DNA of 64,000 nucleotides from JAVKEN01 sp040221415 (lineage in GTDB: Bacteria > Pseudomonadota > Alphaproteobacteria > Rickettsiales > JABSSG01): contig JAVKEN010000001.1 in NCBI GenBank assembly GCA_040221415.1, forward strand, positions 62,001 to 126,000, read 5' to 3'. The translations under genes were made by a program, and so were the position numbers. Shown one piece after another: positions 42,549-51,891 of the stretch. Position 1 is the stretch's first letter. Every line of letters begins with the position of its first letter. The notes under the pieces were generated by a model that did not search any database, was not told the origin of the DNA, and saw only the letters and a program-made list of their open reading frames with translations.

Positions 42549-44061
42549 CAACAAAACTATCTCTATAATTTGCTGCTTCTAATAGATGCTCTTCGTTAAT
42601 TTTCTCAGAATTATCTAAGTCAGCAATTGTTCGTGAAATCTTTTGTATTTTATGATAACTTCTCATCGAGACGTTTAGCTTTTCTACTATCTTATCAAAA
42701 ATCTGTGCAGCACTTTTTGTCATTGTAACAAACTTATCTATTAATTTCGTTGGCATCTCAGCATTTGTTCTAAAAGTTTTATTATGAAACCGCTCACTTT
42801 GTATTTCTCGTGCTTTTAGTATTCTCATTTTTATATCTGCAGAAGTTTCACGTGGAACATTTTTGTATTTATAGATTAATGAAGGTTTTATTTCGGGTAC
42901 CTCAACATATATATCAAACCTATCATATATAGGTCCAGATATTCTGTTGATATAGTCTATGGAGCATTTTGGAGCTTTAGAGCACAATTTTTCTTTGTTA
43001 GATATATGACCGCATTTACACGGATTCATAGCTGCAAGAAGCAGAAAATTTGCCGGATAGGACACATACAAATTAGATCTTGATATATTAATTTGCTTGG
43101 TTTCTAAAGGCTGTCTTAGTGATTCAATTACATTTCTCTGAAATTCTGGGAGCTCATCTAGAAATAAAACGCCATTATGGGACAAAGAAATTTCACCTGG
43201 AGAAATTTGGCGTCTATTTCCACCACCAATCATTGCAGCATTTGAACATGAGTGATGAGGTGATCTAAAAGGAGCTATATCTGACAAAGCCCCCTTTTTT
43301 AAATTACCTGCAACACTATTAACCATTGAAGTCTCTAATATTTCTTCCTTGCTAAGATTTGGCAATATAGTGGTGATTCTCTCCGCTAACATAGATTTAC
43401 CAGAGCCAGGAGGGCCAATCATCAACAGGTTGTGTCTGCCAGCGGCAGAAACCTCCATTGCTCTTTTTGCTGTGTCTTGTCCAATCACATCATGCATATC
43501 AATTTGTGTTGAGGTTGCATTTATAGCTGTGCTCATGGGATAAGTTATTTTTTGTTCTCCTTTAAAGTGGCTTATCAAATTTGCCACATGGTTAGTTGAT
43601 AATATTAAAGGATTCCCGGACCATACAGCTTCCGACCCATTGTCCTTTGGACAAATTATGCCCATATCCTTTTGGTTCGCATGCATGGCTGCAGGAAGTA
43701 CTCCACTCACTTCGGTAATCTTCCCACCTAAAGAAATTTCCCCTAAAGCAAAATATTGTTTTAGACTTGCAGGAGGTATAACCTCCATGTTTTCGAGTAT
43801 TCCAAGAATTATAGGTAAGTCATACAAGCTTCCCTCTTTTGAAATATTTGCCGGAGATAAGTTTACAACTATTTTTTTTATTGGAAGGCCTAAACCTAAG
43901 TTGAAAAGCGCAGAATTAATCCTTTCTTTAGACTCAGCAATAGCCTTGTCGGCAAGTCCAACGATACTAAAATTAGGTATTCCATTTTGTATATGAATTT
44001 GAATGTTAACATCTGTAACATCAATTCCCTTAAAAGCAAAGGATTTTACCTCTGTGATCAT
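42541..44061 (-). CDS. comM: YifB/ComM-type AAA+ ATPase
   Basis: A magnesium-chelatase-like AAA+ protein; ComM in Vibrio is a branch-migration helicase used in natural transformation. N-terminal Lon-protease-like domain with ANISKEGSLYDLPIILGIL (near residue 70); ATPase core with GPPGSGKSML (near 215), Walker B VLFLDELPEF and the arginine-finger region. A zinc-like cysteine cluster (NPCKCGH, CSKAPKCS) lies near 345. At 506 aa it is full. No other competence genes are in view, so its role here may be general recombination. Confidence 0.92.
   Translation of the reverse strand: MITEVKSFAFKGIDVTDVNIQIHIQNGIPNFSIVGLADKAIAESKERINSALFNLGLGLPIKKIVVNLSPANISKEGSLYDLPIILGILENMEVIPPASLKQYFALGEISLGGKITEVSGVLPAAMHANQKDMGIICPKDNGSEAVWSGNPLILSTNHVANLISHFKGEQKITYPMSTAINATSTQIDMHDVIGQDTAKRAMEVSAAGRHNLLMIGPPGSGKSMLAERITTILPNLSKEEILETSMVNSVAGNLKKGALSDIAPFRSPHHSCSNAAMIGGGNRRQISPGEISLSHNGVLFLDELPEFQRNVIESLRQPLETKQINISRSNLYVSYPANFLLLAAMNPCKCGHISNKEKLCSKAPKCSIDYINRISGPIYDRFDIYVEVPEIKPSLIYKYKNVPRETSADIKMRILKAREIQSERFHNKTFRTNAEMPTKLIDKFVTMTKSAAQIFDKIVEKLNVSMRSYHKIQKISRTIADLDNSEKINEEHLLEAANYRDSFVVN
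42844..42859. promoter_or_regulatory. parS-like near-palindrome in comM
   Basis: AGTTTCACGTGGAACA differs from the parS consensus at 2 of 16 positions (first base and position 12) and keeps the core CACGTG with GTT/AAC arms. It lies inside comM, encoding NVPRETS on the minus strand, about 11 kb from the perfect parS. ParB often tolerates such changes, but this could be chance. Confidence 0.4.
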
Positions 44062-44083
44062 AGATGACTCTCCTCATTCTCAT

Positions 44084-45403
44084 TTAAATTGCCTCGCCCA
44101 GCAAGCTATTAGACATTATTTTGTTTACTTTTACCGGAATAATTTTTCCTACACCCTCATTTATATTATCTATCGTCACTGCTTGCAAGAATTCACTTTT
44201 GCCAACCATTTGCAATTCTTTTCTTCCTTTTTTCTCTATAAGTATGTTAACAGTCTTATTAAGAAATGAGTTGTTAAAGTTTGTTTGTTGTTCTCGAAGC
44301 AAAGCTTGTAACTCTTGCAATCTATCATTTTTTACATCTTCTGGAAGTTGAGGGAGAATTGAAGCCGGAGTTCCGGGACGAGGACTGTATTTAAAAGAAT
44401 ATGCCTGAGCATACCCTACGTTTTTAACAAGATTCATAGTGTCTTGAAAATCTTTATCTGACTCACCAGGGTACCCAACAATAAAATCAGAAGAGAAAGC
44501 GATCTCAGGTCTTGCATTGCGGAGTTTTTCTATGACTTTTAAATAATCGTTTGCTGTGTGTTTTCTGTTCATATCTGCAAGAATTCTATTCGATCCAGAT
44601 TGCACAGGAAGGTGTAGAAATGGCATCAATTTTTGTACTTCTTTATGCGCAAGGATTAAATCATCATAAATTTCTCTTGGGTGAGATGTTGTGTACCTAA
44701 TTCGCTCTAAGCCTTCAATTTTATCAAGAGACCTTATTAACTTAGCTAAAGAAATTTCTTCTCCCTCAAGATTCTTGCCGTGGTATGCGCTCACATTTTG
44801 ACCTAGCAAAGTGATTTCTTTACTTCCTTGGGAAACTATTTGTAGAGCTTCCCTATATATCTTTTCTAATGGTCGTGAAAATTCAGCTCCGCGAGTATAG
44901 GGAACACAACAGAATTTACAAAATTTATCACAGCCTTCTTGAATTGAAAGAAACGCAGAGGCTCCTTGAGATTTAGAGCTCTCAGGCAAACTATCAAATT
45001 TTTCTTCATCAACAAAATTCAAATCGATTACATGTTTGTTTTCACGAGATAATTTTGCCATTAATTCAGGCAAGTTTTGATAAGATTGAGGGCCCACGAC
45101 TATATCTACCCATGGAGACCTATTAAATATTTCTTTCCCCTCAGCTTGACCAACGCAGCCTGCAACTATGACAAGCATTTCATCAGGAGATCTATCTTTT
45201 ATTTTTTTAATACGTCCTAATTCTGAATATACTTTTTCAGTAGCTTTTTCCCTGATGTGACAAGTGTTCAAGATCACCATGTTAGCGTTCTCTATATCTG
45301 ATGTGACTGAATAACCAAATGGCTTGAGTAAATCGCCCATTCTTACTGAATCATAAACATTCATTTGGCATCCATATGTCTTGATATATAGACCTTTTTG
45401 CAT
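44084..45403 (-). CDS. miaB: tRNA-2-methylthio-N6-isopentenyladenosine synthase
   Basis: A radical-SAM methylthiotransferase that turns i6A37 into ms2i6A37 in tRNAs. The N-terminal UPF0004 domain has cysteines in TYGCQMNVYDS (residue 11), LNTCHIREKA (near 47) and VAGCVGQ for the auxiliary cluster. The radical-SAM cluster is in CDKFCKFCCVPYTRGAE (near 155). A C-terminal TRAM domain ends the 439-aa protein. miaA is not in the window. It precedes comM-type transcription with a 22-base gap on the same strand. Confidence 0.96.
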   Translation of the reverse strand: MQKGLYIKTYGCQMNVYDSVRMGDLLKPFGYSVTSDIENANMVILNTCHIREKATEKVYSELGRIKKIKDRSPDEMLVIVAGCVGQAEGKEIFNRSPWVDIVVGPQSYQNLPELMAKLSRENKHVIDLNFVDEEKFDSLPESSKSQGASAFLSIQEGCDKFCKFCCVPYTRGAEFSRPLEKIYREALQIVSQGSKEITLLGQNVSAYHGKNLEGEEISLAKLIRSLDKIEGLERIRYTTSHPREIYDDLILAHKEVQKLMPFLHLPVQSGSNRILADMNRKHTANDYLKVIEKLRNARPEIAFSSDFIVGYPGESDKDFQDTMNLVKNVGYAQAYSFKYSPRPGTPASILPQLPEDVKNDRLQELQALLREQQTNFNNSFLNKTVNILIEKKGRKELQMVGKSEFLQAVTIDNINEGVGKIIPVKVNKIMSNSLLGEAI

Positions 45404-45458
45404 ATTTTTGTCCTAACTCATTTTAGAGAAAGTAATTAACATATTTTAAAGATCTAAA

Positions 45459-46328
45459 CTAGCTTTTTCTAATGAAGATAAAATCCACTAAATGGAGCAA
45501 TGATTGTGGGGTGGTAGAAAGTTTATTTAGTTGAAATAAGCACTTCTCTTTATATTCTTTTGCAAAAGATATTGCTTTTTTTGTACCAAGCAAAGTTACA
45601 AAATTAGTTTTATTAAGAATTAAGTCCTTACCTTGGTCTTTGCCGCTAGTTTCTTTATCCGAGACACTATCAATTATATCATCTGTAATTTGGTATAGCA
45701 TACCAAGATTATATGCGAACTTTTCCATCGAAGGTATAGAGTGAATGTCTCCTGATATAATGCACGGAGCTATTGCACAGAATTTGAATAATTTTCCTGT
45801 TTTTAAAAAATACATGTGTTTTAATTGTTCAAGAGTAACCTGAGAATTTTGAGATTTTATATCTAATACTTGACCCTCAATCATTCCTTTGTATCCAGAT
45901 GCATTTGCTAACTCTCTGATTAAATCAATTTTAATATCTGGATCTAATGACTTTATGCTTGCAATGACTTCAAAGCTTAAAGTAAGTAATGCATCTCCAG
46001 TAAGGACTGCGGTTGCTTCGTCAAATTTTTTATGAGAAGCAGCCTTCCCCCTTCTTAAATTAGAGTTGTCCATAGAGGGTAAATCGTCATGTATAAGAGA
46101 ATATGTATGTAGGATCTCTATAGCTGCCGCTACTTCTAAGAAACACCCTCTTCTTTCTCCAAAGCTTTCCAATAATTCCAAAAATATAAAAGAACGTATA
46201 TTCTTTCCTTTAGAAACAGCCGAATAATGCATAGGAGACAATATTTCTTCATCTCCCTCAAGAATGTTTGCAATGGCTTTATTCAATAATTCTGAGTTTT
46301 TTAGTAACTTATCTTCGAGAATATTCAT
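45459..46328 (-). CDS. ispA: Polyprenyl synthetase (farnesyl/geranylgeranyl diphosphate synthase)
   Basis: A head-to-tail prenyltransferase making C15 or C20 diphosphates for undecaprenol, ubiquinone tails or heme O. The first aspartate-rich motif is IHDDLPSMDNSNLRRG (near residue 80, DD-x4-D form as in FPP synthases); the second is ITDDIIDSVSD (near 220). At 289 aa it fits short-chain IspA. Chain length cannot be fixed by eye. It follows zapA in the minus-strand run lepA-(coiled coil)-zapA-ispA. Confidence 0.9.
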   Translation of the reverse strand: MNILEDKLLKNSELLNKAIANILEGDEEILSPMHYSAVSKGKNIRSFIFLELLESFGERRGCFLEVAAAIEILHTYSLIHDDLPSMDNSNLRRGKAASHKKFDEATAVLTGDALLTLSFEVIASIKSLDPDIKIDLIRELANASGYKGMIEGQVLDIKSQNSQVTLEQLKHMYFLKTGKLFKFCAIAPCIISGDIHSIPSMEKFAYNLGMLYQITDDIIDSVSDKETSGKDQGKDLILNKTNFVTLLGTKKAISFAKEYKEKCLFQLNKLSTTPQSLLHLVDFIFIRKS

Positions 46329-46367
46329 TGTATCCAGATTTTTTTACCAAGATGTGGTAGAGTGTAG

Positions 46368-46679
46368 TCATGAATTGATTTTTTTTGCAAGATGGTTGAT
46401 ATGTTCAGTGACCATATCAATCGTTTTAACAACAGCGTTTTCGACATCTTCTTCAGATTTATTTTCTGAAGAGTCTTTTTTTGCTTCGTGTAATTCATCG
46501 CACACCATTAGTCCGGCCATCATGTATAGAGTTGTGTCAGTTGCATTTGGATATGATTTGGCAAGGGTATTCACTCTTCTTGAGAATTCAGCAGCTAAAT
46601 TTTCTACATGCAACTCTTCGCCTTCCTGGCAGGCAATTTGATGAACTTTGTCATTTATTCTGATCTTTACTACAGGCAT
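46368..46679 (-). CDS. zapA: Cell division protein ZapA
   Basis: A small dimeric protein that crosslinks FtsZ filaments at midcell. The 103-aa sequence starts with VVKIRINDKVHQIACQEGEE, the ZapA beta domain, then LAAEFSRRV and a long coiled-coil helix (about 55-95) with MMAGLMVCDELHEAK. The stop of the upstream coiled-coil gene touches its start (1-base overlap), the usual alphaproteobacterial pairing. Confidence 0.9.
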   Translation of the reverse strand: MPVVKIRINDKVHQIACQEGEELHVENLAAEFSRRVNTLAKSYPNATDTTLYMMAGLMVCDELHEAKKDSSENKSEEDVENAVVKTIDMVTEHINHLAKKINS

Positions 46680-46972
46680 TATTTTTCAACCAATAAATTT
46701 TTCAGGTTTAGAATTATATCATCAATTTGAGAAGAGGTTTCTTTGTTAGTGCTTTGTAAAGCATGATATCTTCTCTCTAACTCAAAAAGCTTTTTTTGCA
46801 ATGCGGTATTTTGTTCAAGTAAGCTCTGATTAGCTGCTTTCAAGGTCTCATCTACATTTTCTGTTGAAGAGTAATTAACTAAATGTGTAGCATTTAATTT
46901 TTTGTTTACTGTTTCTTCTAATCGAGCAAATGCTTCAGATAATCTTTGCTTGCTATCATCAACTCTATCCAT
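46679..46972 (-). CDS. Small coiled-coil protein paired with zapA (DUF4164-like)
   Basis: A 97-aa mostly helical protein. Heptads run from about residue 38 to the end (NQSLLEQNTALQKKLFELER, then DDIILNLKNLLVEK), with an N-terminal helix LSEAFARLEETVNKKL. In alphaproteobacteria a short coiled-coil protein of the DUF4164/ZapA-partner kind usually sits just upstream of zapA, as here with a 1-base overlap, so a divisome role is inferred. The sequence itself gives no catalytic hint. Confidence 0.65.
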   Translation of the reverse strand: MDRVDDSKQRLSEAFARLEETVNKKLNATHLVNYSSTENVDETLKAANQSLLEQNTALQKKLFELERRYHALQSTNKETSSQIDDIILNLKNLLVEK

Positions 46973-47014
46973 AAAAAAAAAGATAAATTCTAATAGATTG
47001 TTACAGTTTTCAGA

Positions 47015-48814
47015 TTATTTGTCACTAATTTTTAAAGCTTCAATAAAAGCTGAGTGTGGAATATCGACGTTGCCAATAGACCTCATTTTCTTTTTACCTG
47101 CTTTTTGCTTCTCCAGTAGTTTTCTTTTTCTTGAAATATCTCCTCCGTAACATTTTGCAGTTACATCCTTTCGCATAGCTTTGACATTTTCGCGCGCTAT
47201 AATTTTGCTTCCTATCGCTGCTTGTATTGCTATTTGAAAAAGTTGTCTAGGAATTAAATCTTTTAATTTTGCACAAATCTCCCTTCCTCTTATTTCAGCT
47301 TTTGACCTATGCACCATTAAAGACAAGGCATCAACTGATTCATTATTTACTAAAATTGATAATTTAGCTAAATCCTCCCTTTTATATCCGTCAATGTACC
47401 AATCAAAACTTGCATAACCTCGTGAACAAGACTTTAAACGATCATAAAAATCAAAAACTACTTCATTCAATGGCAGCTTATAAACAACCATCGCACGTGA
47501 ACCTACATATGTAAGATCTATTTGCTCTCCTCTCTTTTCGGTACAAAGAGCTAGAACAGGACCTAGATACTCATCGGGCAACATTATCGTTGCTTTAATC
47601 CAAGGCTCTTCAATAAATTCTATTTGTGTAGGCTCTGGTAAATCAGCAGGATTGTGAACCTCTAATATTTTTTCTTTAGTGTGCACTTTGTAAATAACAC
47701 TTGGGGCGGTTGTAACAAGATCAAGCCCAAACTCTCTCGACAACCTTTCCTGAATAATTTCAAGATGCAACAAACCTAAAAAACCACATCTAAATCCAAA
47801 CCCTAAAGCCCCAGAAGTTTCCATTTCATATTCAAAACTTGCATCGTTAAGCTTCAGTTTTCCTAAAGAGTCACGTAGTTTTTCAAACTCGCCAGAATCA
47901 ACAGGATATAAGCCACAAAAAACCACTGGTAAATTAGGCTTAAATCCTTTGAGGATTTTAGGTTCCAGGTTTTTTCTTTCAACTATTGTATCACCCACTT
48001 TACAATCAGATACTTCTTTTATAGAAGCGGTCATGTAACCTATTTCGCCGGCTTTAAGTGAATCAACGGCCACCTTTTTTGGTGTAAAAACCCCTACATT
48101 ATCAACGTGATACTCTTTCTTAGCAGCTACCATTTTTATAAGAGAGCCTTTTTTAATCTCTCCGTCAATAACCCTGATTAAAATGACGACTCCTAAATAT
48201 GAGTCGTACCAACTATCAACAAGCATAGCACATAATGGCGCTTGCACATCACCTTTAGGACTAGGAAGCAAATGAACAATACTATCTAATATTTCTTCGA
48301 TACCCGCCCCTGTTTTTCCTGAAGCCGCAATTGCTCCTTCTGTGTCAAGGCCTATAATATCCTCTATTTGCTCTTTTATTCTTGGGACATCGGCTGCCGG
48401 TAAATCAACTTTATTGAGTACAGGTATTATTTCATGATTATTATCAATTGCTTGATATACGTTTGCTAGAGTTTGTGCCTCAACTCCCTGACTTGCATCG
48501 ACCACTAGGAGAGAGCCTTCGCATGATGCAAGTGATCTATTAACTTCGTAGGCAAAATCAACATGACCTGGGGTGTCCACTAGATTCAATACATAGTTTT
48601 TTCCATCCTTTGCTTTGTATGCTAGTCTTACAGTTTGCGATTTTATTGTTATACCTCTTTCCCTTTCAATATCCATTGAATCCAAAAGCTGAGATTTCAT
48701 TTCACGACTATCCACGGCACCACAAGACTCTATCAACCTGTCAGCTATCGTAGATTTACCATGATCAATATGTGCAATAATAGCAAAATTTCTGATCCGT
48801 TCTATTTCGTACAT
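47015..48814 (-). CDS. lepA: Elongation factor 4
   Basis: A ribosome-associated GTPase that affects initiation and elongation under stress. P-loop AHIDHGKSTIADRL (residues 14-27), switch regions RERGITIKSQTVRL and DTPGHVDFAYEV (near 81), LNKVDLPAADVPR, and the LepA-specific C-terminal part (RKRKLLEKQKAGKKKMRSIG) are all clear. At 599 aa it is full length. It is divergent from prfB, with a 147-base shared control region containing a TATACT -10 candidate but no clear -35 match. Confidence 0.97.
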   Translation of the reverse strand: MYEIERIRNFAIIAHIDHGKSTIADRLIESCGAVDSREMKSQLLDSMDIERERGITIKSQTVRLAYKAKDGKNYVLNLVDTPGHVDFAYEVNRSLASCEGSLLVVDASQGVEAQTLANVYQAIDNNHEIIPVLNKVDLPAADVPRIKEQIEDIIGLDTEGAIAASGKTGAGIEEILDSIVHLLPSPKGDVQAPLCAMLVDSWYDSYLGVVILIRVIDGEIKKGSLIKMVAAKKEYHVDNVGVFTPKKVAVDSLKAGEIGYMTASIKEVSDCKVGDTIVERKNLEPKILKGFKPNLPVVFCGLYPVDSGEFEKLRDSLGKLKLNDASFEYEMETSGALGFGFRCGFLGLLHLEIIQERLSREFGLDLVTTAPSVIYKVHTKEKILEVHNPADLPEPTQIEFIEEPWIKATIMLPDEYLGPVLALCTEKRGEQIDLTYVGSRAMVVYKLPLNEVVFDFYDRLKSCSRGYASFDWYIDGYKREDLAKLSILVNNESVDALSLMVHRSKAEIRGREICAKLKDLIPRQLFQIAIQAAIGSKIIARENVKAMRKDVTAKCYGGDISRKRKLLEKQKAGKKKMRSIGNVDIPHSAFIEALKISDK

Positions 48815-48961
48815 ACAATCTAAAAATAATTGAGAGGAATCTAGTATAAATTTGATCCAATTACAATTTTATATTAAATATCTTAAAAATCATTTAGATT
48901 ATTACTATAAAAATACTTAACAAGTGTATACTTTATCTGTTGTTTAAGACAAATAAACTTT

Positions 48962-50072
48962 ATGAGCGAAAAAATTCATCAGCAACTTTCAATTTTAGAG
49001 CAAAACATTGATTTGCTTGGGAGGTCTCTTTGACCTTGGGTCTTTACGAAATACTTTAGCATCTCTTAAAGAAGAATCAGACAATCCAAATTTATGGGAC
49101 GATCAACAAAGAGCGCAGAATTTACTCAAAAAACAAACTCAAATTCAAAACCTTCTTAATAAATATGAGCATATTATTTCAGAAGATAAATCAACAAGAG
49201 AACTATACTCTATGGCATTGTTTGAACAGGATGAAGAAGTGCTACAAGATATAGAAAATAGTGTTCGCGCCCTAATTGAAGAAGTTAAATCTTTAAAGAT
49301 CGATTGTTTATTTTCTAGTGAAACCGATGGTATGAGCTGTTTTGTGAATATAAATGCTGGTGCAGGCGGGACGGAGAGTCATGATTGGGCAGAAATGTTA
49401 CAAAGAATGATTCTACGTTTTTGTGAAAGACATAAATTTAAGACTGAAATTATTGATGTCTTGCAAGGAGAGGAGGCTGGAATTAAGTCTGCAACTTATA
49501 AAGTGTCTGGTGAAAACGCATTTGGATGGTTAAAGAATGAAAGCGGAGTACATCGCCTTGTTAGAATGTCTCCATTCAATGCTGCAGGCAAAAGGCAAAC
49601 AAGCTTTGCAAGCATATGGGTGTATCCTAAGATAGACGACACTGTTAATGTTGATTTGAAAGAGTCTGATTGTCGTATTGATACTTATAGAGCTTCTGGA
49701 GCTGGCGGGCAGCATGTTAATACAACAGACAGCGCTGTTCGTATTACACACATACCTACAGGAATTGTTGTTCAGTGCCAGAACGATAGATCTCAACATA
49801 AAAACAAAGCTGAAGCATTTTCTATGTTAAGATCAAGAATATACGAACTAGAGATTAAGAAAAAAGAGGATAAGATAAAAGAACAAAATTCAAAAAAGAC
49901 TGATAATTCTTGGGGTAATCAAATTAGATCATATGTTTTGCATCCGTACAGAATGATAAAAGATCATCGAACAAACCATGAAACTAGTGCAACTGAAGAT
50001 ATTTTAGATGGAGAAATAGATGACTTCATATTATCTATGTTAACTAAACAGTCCCGGGAAAGGAGTGAATGA
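48962..50072 (+). CDS. prfB: Peptide chain release factor 2 (programmed +1 frameshift)
   Basis: Terminates at UGA and UAA. The gene starts at ATG 48962, runs 23 codons to an in-frame TGA (49031-49033), and continues in the +1 frame (GAC from 49032) to 50072. The joined start reads MSEKIHQQLSILEQ... then GRSL-DLGSL, the normal RF2 N-terminus. RF2 marks are the SPF tripeptide in VRMSPFNAAGKRQ and GAGGQHVNTTDS with the catalytic GGQ. The joined protein is about 369 aa. UGA in the switch lets RF2 level set its own translation. A TATACT lies at 48927 as a possible -10. Confidence 0.96.
49019..49034 (+). promoter_or_regulatory. prfB +1 programmed frameshift signal
   Basis: GGGAGG, three bases (TCT), then CTT TGA C. 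The Shine-Dalgarno-like run sits exactly three bases before the slippery CTT, as in E. coli (AGGGGG TAT CTT TGA C). The ribosome at CTT slips forward one base when RF2 is scarce. Confidence 0.95.
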
Positions 50073-50977
50073 TGAGTATATTATCAAAAGGAGATTTGGT
50101 GGATGTTGTTGCTCCATCTTATGGAGATTTCGATGTTTCTGAAGAGCAAATTAAACAGGTTCTTGAGTATTTAGGACTAAAAGCAAGAATTCCAAAAAAT
50201 TTACAAAAAAAGAATGCAGATTTTTTTTCAGCTCACAATTTGGAAATGCGTTCTAAGCACTTTATCAATGCAATTACAGCTAAAGACTCAAAAGCTATTT
50301 GGTGCCTAAGAGGCGGATATGGTGCTGCTAAAATTGTACCAGAGCTTGAGAAAATTAACTTATCTAAGCACAATAAACCTATTATTGGCTATAGTGATAT
50401 TACAGCGCTACATCTTTATTTATCTTCAAAATATGATTTCAGAACTGTCCACGGGAGGAACCTAAGCGAGTTTTTTACTAAAAAGATCTCTTCTATAGAA
50501 AAAGAGAATATCACAAGCTTGTTATTTGAGAACGGGTTTGACCTCAAAATGATGCCTTTAAATACTTATGCTAAAAAAGAAAGCCTCAATATAGAAGCAG
50601 CTATCATTGGTGGAAACCTAACTTTAGTAACAAATAGTCTTGCAACAGATTGGCAAATATCGACAAAGGATAAGATTCTTTTATTAGAAGATGCGTTTGA
50701 AGAAAAATACAGGATTGATCGTAGTTTAAATCATTTATATCAAGCTGGAGTCTTTGATAAAGTAAAAGCGGTAATATTTGGAGACATTGAGCTTAAAGAA
50801 GAAAAATCTCAGAACACTAGGGGTTTAGACGTTGAAGAGTTTATAATGGATTTTATTAAGAAACTTAATGTTCCAGTATACCATACACCTCAGATAGGAC
50901 ATGGTAAAATAAATAATCCGGTTGTTTTTGGCAATACGTATGCCATTCAAAACTCTATTTTAAGATTTCAAGTGTAA
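50069..50977 (+). CDS. ldcA: LD-carboxypeptidase (muropeptide recycling)
   Basis: A family S66 serine peptidase that removes the terminal D-Ala from tetrapeptides during murein recycling. Family segments visible are CLRGGYGAAKIVPEL (near residue 76), the nucleophile serine in IIGYSDITALHLYL (near 107), GGNLTLVTNSLATDWQ (near 188), LLEDAFEEKYRIDRSL, and the late PQIGHGKINNPV with the catalytic histidine. At 302 aa it is standard. It overlaps prfB by 4 bases and hemC by 1 base. Confidence 0.92.
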   Translation: MMSILSKGDLVDVVAPSYGDFDVSEEQIKQVLEYLGLKARIPKNLQKKNADFFSAHNLEMRSKHFINAITAKDSKAIWCLRGGYGAAKIVPELEKINLSKHNKPIIGYSDITALHLYLSSKYDFRTVHGRNLSEFFTKKISSIEKENITSLLFENGFDLKMMPLNTYAKKESLNIEAAIIGGNLTLVTNSLATDWQISTKDKILLLEDAFEEKYRIDRSLNHLYQAGVFDKVKAVIFGDIELKEEKSQNTRGLDVEEFIMDFIKKLNVPVYHTPQIGHGKINNPVVFGNTYAIQNSILRFQV

Positions 50978-51891
50978 TGATACGTATTGGCACACGATCA
51001 AGTAGACTAGCAGTATTCCAAGCCGAGCTTCTTAAATATAGGCTTGTCAGAGAGTGTAATGTGCCAGAATCAGAAGTAGTAATTAAAAGAATCACGACAA
51101 CTGGCGATAAAATAAAAGATAAAAATTTATATCAGATTGGCGGTAAAGGTCTTTTTATTAAAGAGTTAGAGGAATCTCTTCTTTCGAACAATATTGATAT
51201 TGCTGTACACTCTTTAAAAGATATACCTGCAATCACCCCAGAATCTCTAAAGATTGCTGCAGTAATCGACAAAGGAAATCCTTACGATGCTTTCTTATCA
51301 AATAAAAGTAAAGATATATTTAGTCTTCCTCAGAATGCTACCTTAGGGACATCTTCTCCTAGAAGAGCTGCGCAGATAAAGAGTTTGAGACCAGACATTA
51401 AAATAGTTTCTTTCAGAGGTAATGTTGATACTAGAATTAACAAATTAAATTCAAACTTAGTTGATGCTACTATATTATCAGTTGCGGGTTTAGAAAGGCT
51501 AGAAGTAAGTGAGAATTATTACTCTGTGATTGATTGTAGCGTGATGATCCCAGCAATAGGCCAAGGTGTGATTTGTGCAGAGTGTCGAGATGCGGATTCT
51601 AAAATATATAAATTACTAAATAAGGTGAACGACTCCCAAGCTTATAAATTGGCTGTAACTGAAAGAATAGTTCTAGAAGGTATGGGTGCAGATTGTAAAA
51701 CACCAATAGCAGGCTATGCATGGATAGAAAATGACAAAATTCATTTAAAATCTATGGTGGCTAAATATGATGGTTCACAAGTTGTAAAAGTGCAGGTCTC
51801 AGGAAAAGTTGATGATTACGAATCTGTAGGTCGAGAAGCGCTTAATAAGTTACAAAGTATGATTGGAAGGAATTTTTTTAGCGAAGAATGA
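50977..51891 (+). CDS. hemC: Hydroxymethylbilane synthase (porphobilinogen deaminase)
   Basis: Joins four porphobilinogens into hydroxymethylbilane. IRIGTRSSRLAVFQAELL (residues 2-19), VHSLKDIPA (near 78), LGTSSPRRAAQIKSLRPD (near 125) and the cofactor cysteine in GMGADCKTPIAGYA (near 238) are intact. At 304 aa it is standard. It shares one base with the ldcA stop (TAATG) and overlaps hemD by 4 bases. Confidence 0.97.
   Translation: MIRIGTRSSRLAVFQAELLKYRLVRECNVPESEVVIKRITTTGDKIKDKNLYQIGGKGLFIKELEESLLSNNIDIAVHSLKDIPAITPESLKIAAVIDKGNPYDAFLSNKSKDIFSLPQNATLGTSSPRRAAQIKSLRPDIKIVSFRGNVDTRINKLNSNLVDATILSVAGLERLEVSENYYSVIDCSVMIPAIGQGVICAECRDADSKIYKLLNKVNDSQAYKLAVTERIVLEGMGADCKTPIAGYAWIENDKIHLKSMVAKYDGSQVVKVQVSGKVDDYESVGREALNKLQSMIGRNFFSEE

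Noticed and set aside
47495..47510. CACGTG-containing sequence in lepA as a further parS
   Set aside because: Only the core matches; about six of 16 positions differ from the parS consensus.
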